NCBI GenBank assembly: GCA_024280115.1
Contig: JAJRQT010000017.1
Span: forward strand, 1-32,216
Length of the DNA: 32,216 bases
Origin: Bacteroidota bacterium
GTDB taxonomy: Bacteria; Bacteroidota; Bacteroidia; Cytophagales; Cyclobacteriaceae
Direction of reading: 5' to 3'
A program made the position numbers and the translations under genes. The notes beneath the pieces were generated by a model. The model worked only from the letters and a program-made list of their open reading frames with translations, made no database searches and was not told the DNA's origin. Below, piece by piece: positions 23,640 to 32,216 of this stretch (positions are counted from its first letter, which is position 1; each line of letters opens with the position of its first letter).

Positions 23640-25475
23640 TCACTCAACGGCTTCTTCAAAATGCTGATAAAGTTTACTATGGGCTTTAATGATTTTATTA
23701 CTTTTAAATTTTAAGATCTTTCTATCGTAAGTCATAGTTCCATTTACCTCTCCTTCCACGTCAGTTGTTTGAGTATAAATTGCTCCCGCCAGTCCCTCAT
23801 CGATTAGAGGTGTCAATTTCTCCATCAATTCCAAATATGATTTTTCAAGGTCTTTCAATTTTTTAAGATTCCGATAACCCCAGTTTTTGTCTTTCTGCCA
23901 CAAATGTCCTTCCATGGGCAAGCCGAGGCCGCCAAATTCTCCTAGAATCAGCGCTCTGTCAGGATCAATTGGTGGAAGCTCAGGTCCGGGATATTTATGA
24001 TAATCCCGCGTATCTCCAACAGGGAAAAAGTTGCCTCCACTTGGTCCGCCAATCAACCTGGTTGAATCAAGCGTCGCTACCCAATTATAGATTTCTGTAG
24101 TTTTAAATTGTCCCCAGCCTTCGTTGAAAGGAATCCAGTTTACAATTGAGGGATGGTTATATAAACTCTTTATAATGGCTTCAAATTCCAGCTTGTACTG
24201 CGCTTCAGATATAAACTCCCTCGTTATTTCTACCCCGTCAATACCACTCGGGCCTTTCCATTTAGCGTTTTTATCACTATTTGGCATGTCCTGCCAAACG
24301 ATCATCCCCAAACGATCGCAATGTGTGTACCATCTTTCAGGTTCAACCTTTACATGTTTTCGGATTAGGTTGAATCCCATATCCCTGGTTTTAACAATGT
24401 CTGATCGAAGTGCTTCATCGGTAGGGGCCGTATATAAGCCATCCGGCCACCAGCCCTGATCCAGCAAGCCATATTGAAAGATTGGTTTATTATTCAGAAA
24501 TAACCTTTTCACGCCATGTCTGTCCTTTTCAACAGCTATTTTTCTCATACCAAAATATGACTCCACCTCGTCAATTTTTTCACCTTCTCGTATCAACTGG
24601 AATTTCAATCCGTATAAATGCGGATATGTGGGTGACCATAAATTTTGATTCAGGATTTTCATTTCGGCAGTTTCCTGATAATGGAAGGTTTCACGCCATT
24701 CTTCCAGTCCGTTGTTTGTAACAATAGCAACGATAGAATCATTTGGCAATGGATTATAAATTTGAGCATTCACTGAAACCGTAGAATTATCAATATTGGG
24801 TGTGCTTTTAACAGATTGAATGGCAGATAAATTCACTGGTTCCATCCAAACTGTTTGCCATATTCCAGAAACCGGGGTGTACCATATACCTTTTGGATCA
24901 ATTTTCTGCTTACCTCTCGGTTGATGATATTGATCGGTTGGATCCCATACAGAAACCACAATTTCCTGGACACCGCGTTCATCCAGGTATGGTGAGATAT
25001 CAAATGAAAACGGATCATATCCTCCGCGATGTTTGCCAATTTCTGATCCGTTTATATAAACAGTAGTTTCCCAGTCTGACGCGCCAAAATGAAGCAACAC
25101 AAACTTGCCAGACCAGCTATCAGGAATAAAAAAAGTGCGTTTATACCACATCATTTCTTCAGGACTTACACTTTGGTAGATTCCTGAAAGGGCAGATTCC
25201 ACCGGGAAAGGGACAATTATTTCTCTGCGATAAATTGAAGGAGCTCCCTCATCCTTTTTTGATTTTTCAAAATGCCAGCGTCCATTTAGATTTTTCCATT
25301 CGGTTCTTTTCATAGTAGGCCTGGGATATTCTGGCCATGGATTGTCCTTATTTACATCAGTTGTCCATTCTGTTGTTAATTTGAATTCCGGGGGGTCAAA
25401 TGAAATTTTTTGAGCATATATACCAGATGCAAAGAAAAGGATCGGCACTAAAAAGTAAATCTTAAATGTTTTCAT
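23640..25475 (-). CDS. Glycoside hydrolase family 2 enzyme
   Basis: The 611-residue secreted enzyme has a signal peptide (IYFLVPILFFASGIYAQ). An N-terminal jelly-roll sugar-binding domain spans about 55-215 (MWYKRTFFIPDSW, HFGASDWETTVYING, GIWQTVWME). An immunoglobulin-like domain covers about 216-315 and a TIM barrel starts near 320. The expected catalytic acid/base is Glu452 in FNEGWGQF and the nucleophile is Glu513 in ILGEFGGLG. Both are present, so the enzyme looks active. GH2 covers beta-galactosidase, mannosidase, glucuronidase and arabinosidase activities, and the substrate cannot be fixed here. The barrel and domain count are on the short side for GH2. It lies 89 bases after the DUF4301 gene on the same strand. 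Confidence 0.9.
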   Translation of the reverse strand: MKTFKIYFLVPILFFASGIYAQKISFDPPEFKLTTEWTTDVNKDNPWPEYPRPTMKRTEWKNLNGRWHFEKSKKDEGAPSIYRREIIVPFPVESALSGIYQSVSPEEMMWYKRTFFIPDSWSGKFVLLHFGASDWETTVYINGSEIGKHRGGYDPFSFDISPYLDERGVQEIVVSVWDPTDQYHQPRGKQKIDPKGIWYTPVSGIWQTVWMEPVNLSAIQSVKSTPNIDNSTVSVNAQIYNPLPNDSIVAIVTNNGLEEWRETFHYQETAEMKILNQNLWSPTYPHLYGLKFQLIREGEKIDEVESYFGMRKIAVEKDRHGVKRLFLNNKPIFQYGLLDQGWWPDGLYTAPTDEALRSDIVKTRDMGFNLIRKHVKVEPERWYTHCDRLGMIVWQDMPNSDKNAKWKGPSGIDGVEITREFISEAQYKLEFEAIIKSLYNHPSIVNWIPFNEGWGQFKTTEIYNWVATLDSTRLIGGPSGGNFFPVGDTRDYHKYPGPELPPIDPDRALILGEFGGLGLPMEGHLWQKDKNWGYRNLKKLKDLEKSYLELMEKLTPLIDEGLAGAIYTQTTDVEGEVNGTMTYDRKILKFKSNKIIKAHSKLYQHFEEAVE

Positions 25476-25564
25476 TTGGTTACTGTTATTGTGATGGAAT
25501 TACTACTAATACCTACTGAAAATTAGCACGTTTTTTTCACATAATCGTGAATAAAAATTTACAA

Positions 25565-27106
25565 CTATTGATGCTGTGGCCTCAGCAAGTCATTGACAGT
25601 TTTCACTGGATTGAATGTGCTTACTGGCACCTCAACAAATAAGGTATTCCAGTCAGACATTGCCCCATTCCATAAACCGGGTAACTCCTGGGCTTTCAAC
25701 TCACGGCCATCTTTCGATTTCTCAGAAATAAATCCGGCTGAAGGATCTACATATTTTGTCAAATCAAATTTTGTTCCTTTATAATTTCTTACTCCACAAA
25801 CAAGATCCACAGGATTGAAGTGGGAAGCAGAAAGGGCAATTGCTTTCTGGGATTCATCGCCAAAATCGACCTGGGAAGATTCTACTATCTGAAGAGAATG
25901 TGTGCCATCATGGTTTTGGGCAAAAAATGGTCCACCACCCGGTTCTCCTTCATTTTTCACCATTCCACAAATTCGAAGAGGGCGATTAAGTTTGTCTTTA
26001 AGAAAAGCGACAGATGCCTCTGAATCTGTAAAATCCGGTATATTTTTTATACTCAGTTCATTTTTTAAAAAGGAAATCATTTCATTGATATCTTCATCAA
26101 TTACTGAGCCATCAAGTCTAACCAAATAGTTGAAAATCCGTTCCTGAAATTTAAGCAGAATTCCGGCCAGTGCTTTTTTATATGTAATGGTATCCTGTTT
26201 CAGCTTGTCCGGCACAACATTATCTATATTTTTCACAAAAATAATATCAGCATCTATCTCATCCAGGTTGGCAATAAGCGCCCCGTGGCCGGCAGGCCTG
26301 AATAGCAACGTACCATCATCATTTCTAAACGGTTCATTGTCAAGATTTACGGCAATGGTGTCTGTATAGGCTTTTTGCACTGAAAAATCCACGTCATATT
26401 TCACACTGAATTCAGACTTAAATTGTTCTGTTTTTCCATTGATGTGGTTTTCGAATCGCTCTTTATGCTCCGGAGAAACAGTGAAATGAATTTTGACAAT
26501 TTTGTTGGCAGATTCTGCGTATAGAGCACCCTCCACAAGGTGTTCCATCACCGGTGTTCTCAAATCATTTTCATATTTATGGAATTTGAGCAATCCCTTC
26601 GGTGATGTAGCATACGAGAGCCCTTTACTCCCCAATAATCCTTTGAGTATCAAAGCATAATCACAATTTGCAAGACAGGTTTTTATAGATAATCCATGCT
26701 TCTTTTTTAAATGTGCATCCAACTCTTCGAAAAATGCAAAATCCGAAATTCTATCAAAAAAGGTTTTGATGGATTGCAGATCATTTGATTTATTGAATGC
26801 TTCTTTAACCAGTTCCGGATTGTTTGAATTATCCAGAAATTCGAATAACAATTTGAACATTCTGCTGGCTGCACCTGACGCGGGAACAAATTTCACTATT
26901 TGATTGTTCTTTCTAACTTCATCATACAAGCGGACGTAATTCTCAATTTCCAGTCTATCAAGAACAATGATGCCATCTTCAGGTGTGGCAGCTTTCTCAA
27001 GTTTTAAATAGGGGAACCCCTTTTTAAAATTTTCTATCTGATCTTCCACTACATAGAGCGATGAGCCCCTCCCTTTTATTTGTTTTAAATCATTATCTGT
27101 AAACAT
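25565..27106 (-). CDS. DUF4301 protein, UDP-sugar pyrophosphorylase-like motifs
   Basis: The 513-residue cytoplasmic protein is of the DUF4301 family. Its motif order recalls UTP-dependent sugar-1-phosphate uridylyltransferases (UGPase/AGX type). It has a glycine-rich nucleotide loop with a basic residue (PASGAASRMFK, 75-85) and a PKGLLKFH segment (169-176) in the place of the substrate lysine. SPEHKERFE follows at 211-219, RPAGHGAL at 270-277 resembles the PxGHG motif, and VKNIDN at 291-296 resembles the metal/uridine-binding NxDN. The function is inferred from these motifs; the family is formally uncharacterised as far as I know. It begins 4 bases after the stop of the TIM-barrel hydrolase gene, so the two are co-transcribed. 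Confidence 0.8.
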   Translation of the reverse strand: MFTDNDLKQIKGRGSSLYVVEDQIENFKKGFPYLKLEKAATPEDGIIVLDRLEIENYVRLYDEVRKNNQIVKFVPASGAASRMFKLLFEFLDNSNNPELVKEAFNKSNDLQSIKTFFDRISDFAFFEELDAHLKKKHGLSIKTCLANCDYALILKGLLGSKGLSYATSPKGLLKFHKYENDLRTPVMEHLVEGALYAESANKIVKIHFTVSPEHKERFENHINGKTEQFKSEFSVKYDVDFSVQKAYTDTIAVNLDNEPFRNDDGTLLFRPAGHGALIANLDEIDADIIFVKNIDNVVPDKLKQDTITYKKALAGILLKFQERIFNYLVRLDGSVIDEDINEMISFLKNELSIKNIPDFTDSEASVAFLKDKLNRPLRICGMVKNEGEPGGGPFFAQNHDGTHSLQIVESSQVDFGDESQKAIALSASHFNPVDLVCGVRNYKGTKFDLTKYVDPSAGFISEKSKDGRELKAQELPGLWNGAMSDWNTLFVEVPVSTFNPVKTVNDLLRPQHQ

Positions 27107-27110
27107 ATAT

Positions 27111-28544
27111 TTAGTTGAGTTTTAGGTATGCAAACCAGTTTCCTTTTTCAGGTGTCCGGATTGTTACTTTAGAATTATTTATTGTCAATTGCATGGTTTC
27201 ACTCCATTCTGAACTTAAAATATTGAGCCATTCTATGGAGATTTCACCATTTTCAATATTTGTTTTAAGATCCACCTCTCCACCATCGGGGAAATAAATT
27301 GCATATTCTCTGCCTTCAATGGCCCGGCAAAAGGCCTCATTTTCAGTACGGTTAGATAAAAGAAAATTTGATGGAATTCCATTGAAAAAATCTGACTTGT
27401 CAACATATGACCTCATACTCTTGATCAGGTGCTGAGCTTTTTCATTGAGTCCCTGGCCCGATGTTGGTCTGTGAAACCTGGCGCTTGCAGCACCAAAAAG
27501 CACATTTCTCACAAAAGATTCGATCGCGTTTTGAGTGGTTTTATGCCTTCCACCATCATTACCGTAAATCTTCACATTGGTAACGGGCCTTAGCATATTG
27601 TTGGCTTTCAACCTGTTTATCTGTTTCAATCCATTATTCCAATGGGTATCGCCGACATTGTGATTATTCTGTGAAATATCCACAAAATCATAAATCTCCG
27701 GATGGTCAAATGTTTCACGATGTGCGGCATGGTCGAGGCTATGTGGATCCCACATTTCCGTGGTTAATATCTGCTTGCCATGTTCTTTAGCTACCTTTTT
27801 TATGTACAATGACCAGAACTTTCCCCATTCGGAAGTTACCGAAGTTTCATTGTCCATGCAGTATAAAATGTTTGGGTATTTCAACGAATAGGAGAGCAGC
27901 TTATCAATATATTTTTGCTGATGTTCCAGTAGTTTAAGATTGCTTTCCTGGCTTGGAACTGACCAGAAAAAATTGTTTTCCGTCATGATGGGATGCGAAT
28001 TAACTTCAATAGGAAGATGGACTCTTTCTACATTATAATTAACATTGTTTTTTGGGTTGAAAGGATTGACTTCCCAATTTGCACGATAAAAATCAAAGGT
28101 TGCCCAAAGCTCAATCTGTACAATGATCTCCCTGTCGGAACATGCTTTTAAAAAGCCATCAAATCTCCTCCAATACTCATCGTTCCATTTGTTGAGATTG
28201 AAACGGCCATCTTCATTTTTAGCAAATGCCCATACATCACCCTCATCCCTGCTCGACATCGTATTTCGCACATAATTACCACCAACGGATTTCAGTAAGA
28301 TCAACTGCTCTTCAAAATTTTTATACTGAAACAGATTGTCTTCAATTGATCCGCCAAGCAGCATAATGTTTTCGCCATTCATAGACCAATATTGTTTGTG
28401 CGTGGAACTCGGTTGGATTGGAGAGGCTATTTTATTCTGAATTTTATTCGGCGAGATGTGCTTCTGGCCCAGTTGAATTACCAGGAACCAGGCTATAAAT
28501 ATGATGACAAAAAACAAGGTCGTTGTAATCCAAACTTTTTTCAT
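27111..28544 (-). CDS. Membrane-anchored TIM-barrel glycoside hydrolase-like protein
   Basis: The 477-residue protein has an N-terminal hydrophobic segment (TTLFFVIIFIAWFLVIQL) with no lipobox, acting as an anchor or uncleaved signal. The body resembles (alpha/beta)8 hydrolases of the DUF4038/GH140-like kind: WSMNGENIMLLGGS, then LKSVGGNYVRNTMSSRDEGD, and VQIELWATFDFYRANWE. A probable acid/base lies in YCMDNETS (Glu233), and MWDPHSLDHAAH follows. The last 90 residues (AIYFPDGGEVDLKTNI through GNWFAYLKLN) look like the small beta-sandwich that often follows such barrels. Exact family and substrate are not certain. It precedes the DUF4301 gene by 4 bases and follows tyrA by 41 bases. Confidence 0.65.
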   Translation of the reverse strand: MKKVWITTTLFFVIIFIAWFLVIQLGQKHISPNKIQNKIASPIQPSSTHKQYWSMNGENIMLLGGSIEDNLFQYKNFEEQLILLKSVGGNYVRNTMSSRDEGDVWAFAKNEDGRFNLNKWNDEYWRRFDGFLKACSDREIIVQIELWATFDFYRANWEVNPFNPKNNVNYNVERVHLPIEVNSHPIMTENNFFWSVPSQESNLKLLEHQQKYIDKLLSYSLKYPNILYCMDNETSVTSEWGKFWSLYIKKVAKEHGKQILTTEMWDPHSLDHAAHRETFDHPEIYDFVDISQNNHNVGDTHWNNGLKQINRLKANNMLRPVTNVKIYGNDGGRHKTTQNAIESFVRNVLFGAASARFHRPTSGQGLNEKAQHLIKSMRSYVDKSDFFNGIPSNFLLSNRTENEAFCRAIEGREYAIYFPDGGEVDLKTNIENGEISIEWLNILSSEWSETMQLTINNSKVTIRTPEKGNWFAYLKLN

Positions 28545-28585
28545 TGTTTGCCGGGGTAGTTAAACTTTATTAATATGACTACAAT

Positions 28586-29443
28586 TTAACCTTTTTCTAT
28601 TCCCATCAAAACCCTTCTGATTTCATTTGCTTTTTCCATTAGCTTATGACTCTTTTCTTCGGCTCCCGAATCAATTATTTCTTTAAATTGACGCAACTGG
28701 TTGATATATGCTTCCAATGCAATGGAAACGTTGGTTGCATTTTGCTTGAATATTGGAGCCCACATATCGGGAGAACTTTTTGCAAGGCGAACAGTCGAAG
28801 AAAAACCAGATCCTGCCATGGCAAAAATGCTCTGTTCATCTTTTTCCTTTTCAAGAACGGTAAGTCCCAGGGCAAAGGAGCTTATATGACTTAAATGAGA
28901 TACATAAGCAATATGCCTGTCGTGTTCTACACTATTCATATAGCTGATTTGCATATCAAGCTTTTTGAATATTGAGATTATCCATCTCAAGAGCACTTTG
29001 TCACTTTTGTCAGGTTCGCAAATGATCATTTGCTTGTGCTTCATCAATCCGGAAAAAGCTGCTTCGGGTCCTGAATTTTCGGTGCCAGCCATTGGATGAC
29101 AGGATATATATTGATTTCTTTTTGGATGATCAGCAACCATTTCACTAAAAATCTCTTTTGTGGATCCGAGATCGATAAGCGCTGATCCTTCGGGTAAAAT
29201 ATCCAGAACTTCACACAGTTGATGTTTGATCACATTGACCGGGGTTGACAGTACAACAAGATCTGATTTGCCAACTGCTTCTTTAAAATTGAGGATTTCA
29301 TCGATGATTTCAAGTCTTTTAGCCAGCCGGGCATTTTCATTATTGATATCAACACCGATAAAATGATGATCTTCTTTAATTGACTTTAACCCAAGAGCAA
29401 ACGATCCTCCTAAAAGGCCGGTCCCTATTATTGATATGTTCAT
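28586..29443 (-). CDS. tyrA: Prephenate dehydrogenase
   Basis: The 285-residue NAD(P)-dependent enzyme converts prephenate to 4-hydroxyphenylpyruvate in tyrosine synthesis. The N-terminal Rossmann motif is IIGTGLLGGSFALGLK. SCHPMAGTENSGPEAAF carries the conserved HPMAGxExxG substrate block, and the helical HIAYVSHLSHISSFAL region holds the catalytic histidine. No chorismate mutase or ACT domain is fused, unlike some TyrA proteins. The ATG overlaps the stop of the aminotransferase gene upstream by 4 bases, so the two are coupled. Confidence 0.93.
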   Translation of the reverse strand: MNISIIGTGLLGGSFALGLKSIKEDHHFIGVDINNENARLAKRLEIIDEILNFKEAVGKSDLVVLSTPVNVIKHQLCEVLDILPEGSALIDLGSTKEIFSEMVADHPKRNQYISCHPMAGTENSGPEAAFSGLMKHKQMIICEPDKSDKVLLRWIISIFKKLDMQISYMNSVEHDRHIAYVSHLSHISSFALGLTVLEKEKDEQSIFAMAGSGFSSTVRLAKSSPDMWAPIFKQNATNVSIALEAYINQLRQFKEIIDSGAEEKSHKLMEKANEIRRVLMGIEKG

Positions 29444-30615
29444 ATTTTATCCAAATCTATGCCTTCAATTCTTTTAATCACTTTTTTCAGAAGTTCCTGC
29501 CCTACGCAAAGTGAGATCCTGATATATTGTTTGCCTTTTTCGCCAAAGATGAATCCCGGAGTTACGAAGATATTTTTTTTGTACAATAGAAAATCAGCAA
29601 GTTTTTCAGAGGTTCCAACTTTGGGATTTACCCTGGCCCAGATAAACATACCTGTTTGTGATTTGTCGTAAGTACAAGACAATTTGTCAAGGATTTGATA
29701 GACCAGTTTCCTTCTTTTTTTATACTCTACATTTCTTGCAAGATGCCAGAATTTTGAATTTTTTAAAGCTTCCACTGCCGCCAATTGTATGGGCTTGAAC
29801 ATCCCAGAATCTACATTGCTTTTAATTTTTAAAATAGCATCGATATAATCTTTGGCGCCGGAAACCCAGCCAATCCGCCATCCGGCCATATTATGTGATT
29901 TACTCATGGAATTGAGCTCTATGGCAACCTCTTTTGCTCCTTTTACAGAAAGCAAACTAATAGGATCCCCTTCATTAAGAACAAGGCTGTATGGGTTATC
30001 ATGGCAAATAAGAATCTTATTTTCCTTTGCAAATTCAACGATTTCTTCAAAGACATTAATATCAGCAGGAGCTCCTGTAGGCATATTTGGATAATTGATC
30101 CACATCAACTTTACTTTGCCCAGGTCTGTCTTTTGTAAAGCTTTTATATCCGGTTTCCAATTTTCATTTTCAATCATAGAATATTTAACAGCCTGCCCTC
30201 CAACCATTTCGGTGACTGCACTGTATGCAGGATAACCCAATTCAGGAACCAGAACCTGGTCTCCCGGATTTAGAAAAGCAAGAGAAATATGGGTGATTCC
30301 CTCCTTTGAACCAATTAAAGGGAGGATTTCATCATTGCTATTCAACTCGACATCATAAATTAGCTTTGTCCAATCTTTGATAGATGCTCTCAATTCAGGG
30401 ACACTTCGATACGGTTGATAACCATGGTTTTCAGGGTTATTCGATTGTTTGTTCAACTCATCAATTGTAGACTTGGAAGGCTCCATATCCGGATTACCAA
30501 TGGCAATATTGATGATGTCATTGCCTTTTGAAATCAATTCCCTTACCTCCTGAAGCTTTATAGAAAAGTAGTACTCCTTTGTAGTTTTAAGCCTGTTTGC
30601 TGTTTCTATTATCAT
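29440..30615 (-). CDS. Class I/II pyridoxal-phosphate aminotransferase
   Basis: The 391-residue PLP enzyme has the Schiff-base lysine Lys239 in SMSKSHNMAGWRIGW, the conserved WINYPNMPTGAP block, HDNPYS near residue 205, and a C-terminal arginine region (YIRISLCVG). Coupling to tyrA by a 4-base overlap suggests it transaminates aromatic keto acids or prephenate, in the aromatic amino-acid pathway. By sequence alone an aspartate or LL-diaminopimelate-type aminotransferase is also possible. It is the first gene of the minus-strand run aminotransferase, tyrA, TIM-barrel hydrolase, DUF4301. The 287-base gap to the divergent GH5 gene contains no exact promoter match I could find. Confidence 0.88.
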   Translation of the reverse strand: MIIETANRLKTTKEYYFSIKLQEVRELISKGNDIINIAIGNPDMEPSKSTIDELNKQSNNPENHGYQPYRSVPELRASIKDWTKLIYDVELNSNDEILPLIGSKEGITHISLAFLNPGDQVLVPELGYPAYSAVTEMVGGQAVKYSMIENENWKPDIKALQKTDLGKVKLMWINYPNMPTGAPADINVFEEIVEFAKENKILICHDNPYSLVLNEGDPISLLSVKGAKEVAIELNSMSKSHNMAGWRIGWVSGAKDYIDAILKIKSNVDSGMFKPIQLAAVEALKNSKFWHLARNVEYKKRRKLVYQILDKLSCTYDKSQTGMFIWARVNPKVGTSEKLADFLLYKKNIFVTPGFIFGEKGKQYIRISLCVGQELLKKVIKRIEGIDLDKI

Positions 30616-30902
30616 CTCTGTTCTGCTATATTCCCATGTGCCATTTCATCTGCGAACTGTGGAATAGTTGAAACGGCGAATTTACTTACACTTCATTTCA
30701 TATTAAACTCTTTTGGAGTTAATTTTATCTATTCTCGTTTTATTTCAATAATCGAAAAAGTTGAGATTTTAAATAACTGGCGCGTGTATAGAATCTTTAC
30801 AACAATCGGTCAAAGGATTTGAGGAGAGAAATAACGAAAACAAAATCGAGCTATTAGCTATCATAGTTAATATTTTCAAAACATCTTAAACATTAAAGTT
30901 TC

Positions 30903-32039
30903 ATGAAAAATTCCACTTTATTTTTATCATTTATTTTATCAATCCTCATGGGATTTCAAATCGGTTGTCAGCAAAAAAAGAAACAAGTAGCCGCTACCGA
31001 AATCATTGAATCGGCGCCAAGATTTCCACTTAAAAGAGGGGTAAACATCAGTCATTGGCTTTCTCAAAGTAAAGTGAGAGGAACTGATAGGAGCAATTTT
31101 TTTCAAAAGAAGGATGTTGATTTTATCAAGGAGATTGGGTATGATCATATTAGAATACCTATTGATGAGGAGCAAATGTGGGATACTGAGGGCAATAAAG
31201 AAGCAGAAGCTTTTGATTTGCTCCAAAATGCTATTGGCTGGGCATTGGAGCAAAATCTAAAAGTGATTATTGACCTGCATATATTGAGGTCACATCATTT
31301 TAATGTCGCTGAAAAACCACTCTGGACTGACCCTTCTGCGCAAGAACAGTTTTTCCAGTGCTGGAGAGATCTTTCAACAGAATTGCAAAAATATCCTACT
31401 GATATGTTGGCATATGAATTGATGAATGAACCTGTTGCTGACACACCTGAAGAGTGGAACATACTGGTTGCAAAAGCTTCTGAGGTTATAAGGATAAATG
31501 AGCCAAAACGGTTTATTGTAATTGGATCTAATAAATGGCAGTCAGTTCATACCTTTAATGATCTTAGGGTGCCTGAAAATGACCCTTATATCATTCTAAG
31601 TTTTCACTTTTATCACCCATTCTTATTAACTCACCATGAAGCCTCTTGGACAGGCATCGGGCCATATAACGGACCGGTGAAATATCCTGGGTTATTGGTG
31701 GATGATGCTGATATTCGTAAAATAAAGGATGAAAATCTCAGAGAAAGAATTGCTGATGGAAATGGAATTTTTACTATTGACAGTCTCGAATTGATGATGG
31801 AGCAGCCAATAAGAAAATCGACAGAGTTGAATCTTCAATTATATTGTGGAGAATGGGGTTGTTTGCCGACGGTTCCAAGGGAGAGCTTCCTGCAGTGGTA
31901 TGCCGATGTAAGGAGCATTTTAGAAAAAAACCGAATTGGCTGGACCAATTGGGATTATAAAGGAGGTTTTGGAGTAGTTGATAGAAAAAATGAGTATAAG
32001 CCTATTGATGATTTGATTGAGGTCTTGTTGGAGAAATAG
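30903..32039 (+). CDS. GH5 family (cellulase-type) glycoside hydrolase lipoprotein
   Basis: The 378-residue protein has a lipoprotein signal ending QIGC (Cys22), so it is membrane-anchored. The (alpha/beta)8 fold begins FPLKRGVNISHWL (compare the GH5 GVN-W opening) and continues DHIRIPIDEEQMW and VIIDLHILRSHHF. The acid/base is Glu176 in LMNEPVAD, substrate-site residues are in SFHFYHPF (His235, Tyr237), and the nucleophile is Glu317 in YCGEWGCLP. WTNWDYKGGFGVVD closes the barrel. Both catalytic glutamates are present. The likely substrates are beta-glucans or beta-mannans. It diverges from the aminotransferase run and is the only plus-strand gene in this end region. Confidence 0.92.
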   Translation: MKNSTLFLSFILSILMGFQIGCQQKKKQVAATEIIESAPRFPLKRGVNISHWLSQSKVRGTDRSNFFQKKDVDFIKEIGYDHIRIPIDEEQMWDTEGNKEAEAFDLLQNAIGWALEQNLKVIIDLHILRSHHFNVAEKPLWTDPSAQEQFFQCWRDLSTELQKYPTDMLAYELMNEPVADTPEEWNILVAKASEVIRINEPKRFIVIGSNKWQSVHTFNDLRVPENDPYIILSFHFYHPFLLTHHEASWTGIGPYNGPVKYPGLLVDDADIRKIKDENLRERIADGNGIFTIDSLELMMEQPIRKSTELNLQLYCGEWGCLPTVPRESFLQWYADVRSILEKNRIGWTNWDYKGGFGVVDRKNEYKPIDDLIEVLLEK

Positions 32040-32199
32040 TTATTACTCTCTTTTACGAAAAAATATAACTATCTAATAGACAACTGATTGAAAAATCAAC
32101 TTGGTGTCTCTATGGCCATAGAACTGTTGCCATGACCTTCTACTTCCAACCCCTATAATGCCATAAACTTAAGCATGTTTTTTACTGCCTCTCCCTTCA

Positions 32200-32215
32200 C
32201 CCTCTCCAGAGAGGG
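32200..32215. repeat. Short palindrome at window end
   Basis: CCCTCTC (32200-32206) and GAGAGGG (32209-32215) form a near-continuous palindrome right at the window edge, preceded by a similar CTCTCCCTTCA string. It probably belongs to a longer repeat or terminator cut off by the window. Confidence 0.35.
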
Positions 32216-32216
32216 A

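Noticed and set aside
22044..30815. Repeated string AATCGGTCAAA near 22044 and near 30804
   Set aside because: It is only 11 bases, one copy is downstream of a gene and the other upstream, so a shared regulatory role is not supported.

Overview
The window reads as chromosomal DNA of a member of the Bacteroidota, most likely a Cytophagia/Cytophagales-type free-living bacterium. The evidence is an AT-rich sequence, several intergenic matches to the Bacteroidota promoter form (TTG/TTTG, about 19-25 bases, TAnnTTTG), no obvious Shine-Dalgarno sites, the gene order parA-parB-DUF5683-dapB-lepB, a DUF6452-like/DUF6048-like pair, a short ribosomal protein bTHX gene, and families largely confined to this phylum (DUF4301 and a 69-aa protein ahead of ftsE). 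The exact genus cannot be read from the sequence.

Layout. 1-1.56 kb is an accessory patch. One AT-rich DUF5677-like gene is framed by nested inverted repeats carrying GTTGTAT/ATACAAC, followed by about 400 bases with no clear gene. 1.56-2.94 kb holds an overlapping lipoprotein/outer-membrane-type pair on the plus strand. 3.0-14.04 kb is a long minus-strand housekeeping block in three units: ribBA-(exported protein)-surE, parA-parB-DUF5683-dapB-lepB, and pyrG-yidC. 14.2-16.4 kb, on the plus strand, has a CCA-adding-type nucleotidyltransferase and a TPR protein ending in a clear terminator. 16.5-18.6 kb is a three-gene overlapping operon: ECF sigma factor, membrane anti-sigma-like protein and DUF4097-like exported protein. 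18.7-19.8 kb, on the minus strand, has an FtsE-type ATPase, the 69-aa protein and the small SRP RNA. 20.0-21.7 kb has bTHX and an SLC13/DASS transporter. 21.7-22.1 kb holds tandem repeats and a 92-bp MITE-like inverted-repeat element. 22.1-32.0 kb is a carbohydrate-flavoured region: sugar MFS transporter, GH2 enzyme, DUF4301 protein, membrane-anchored TIM-barrel hydrolase and GH5 lipoprotein, with an aromatic amino-acid pair (aminotransferase, tyrA) embedded in it. No SusC/SusD pair is present.

How the genes fit together. Most of the window is ordinary core metabolism and envelope biology: riboflavin, lysine/diaminopimelate, CTP, chromosome partitioning, and membrane-protein insertion and secretion through YidC, LepB and SRP RNA. 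The most interesting non-coding signal is the pyrG leader. A perfect 10-bp hairpin begins at or next to the predicted transcription start in a CCC run, and its 3' arm contains the pyrG start codon. This is the geometry expected for pyrimidine-responsive control like that of enterobacterial pyrC. The cca leader also contains an 11-bp GAAA-capped hairpin plus U-run that ends 6 bases before the start codon. The DUF4301 protein carries motifs resembling eukaryotic-type UDP-sugar pyrophosphorylases, which gives a testable function for an unnamed family. No CRISPR array, rRNA, tRNA, intact insertion sequence or prophage was seen.
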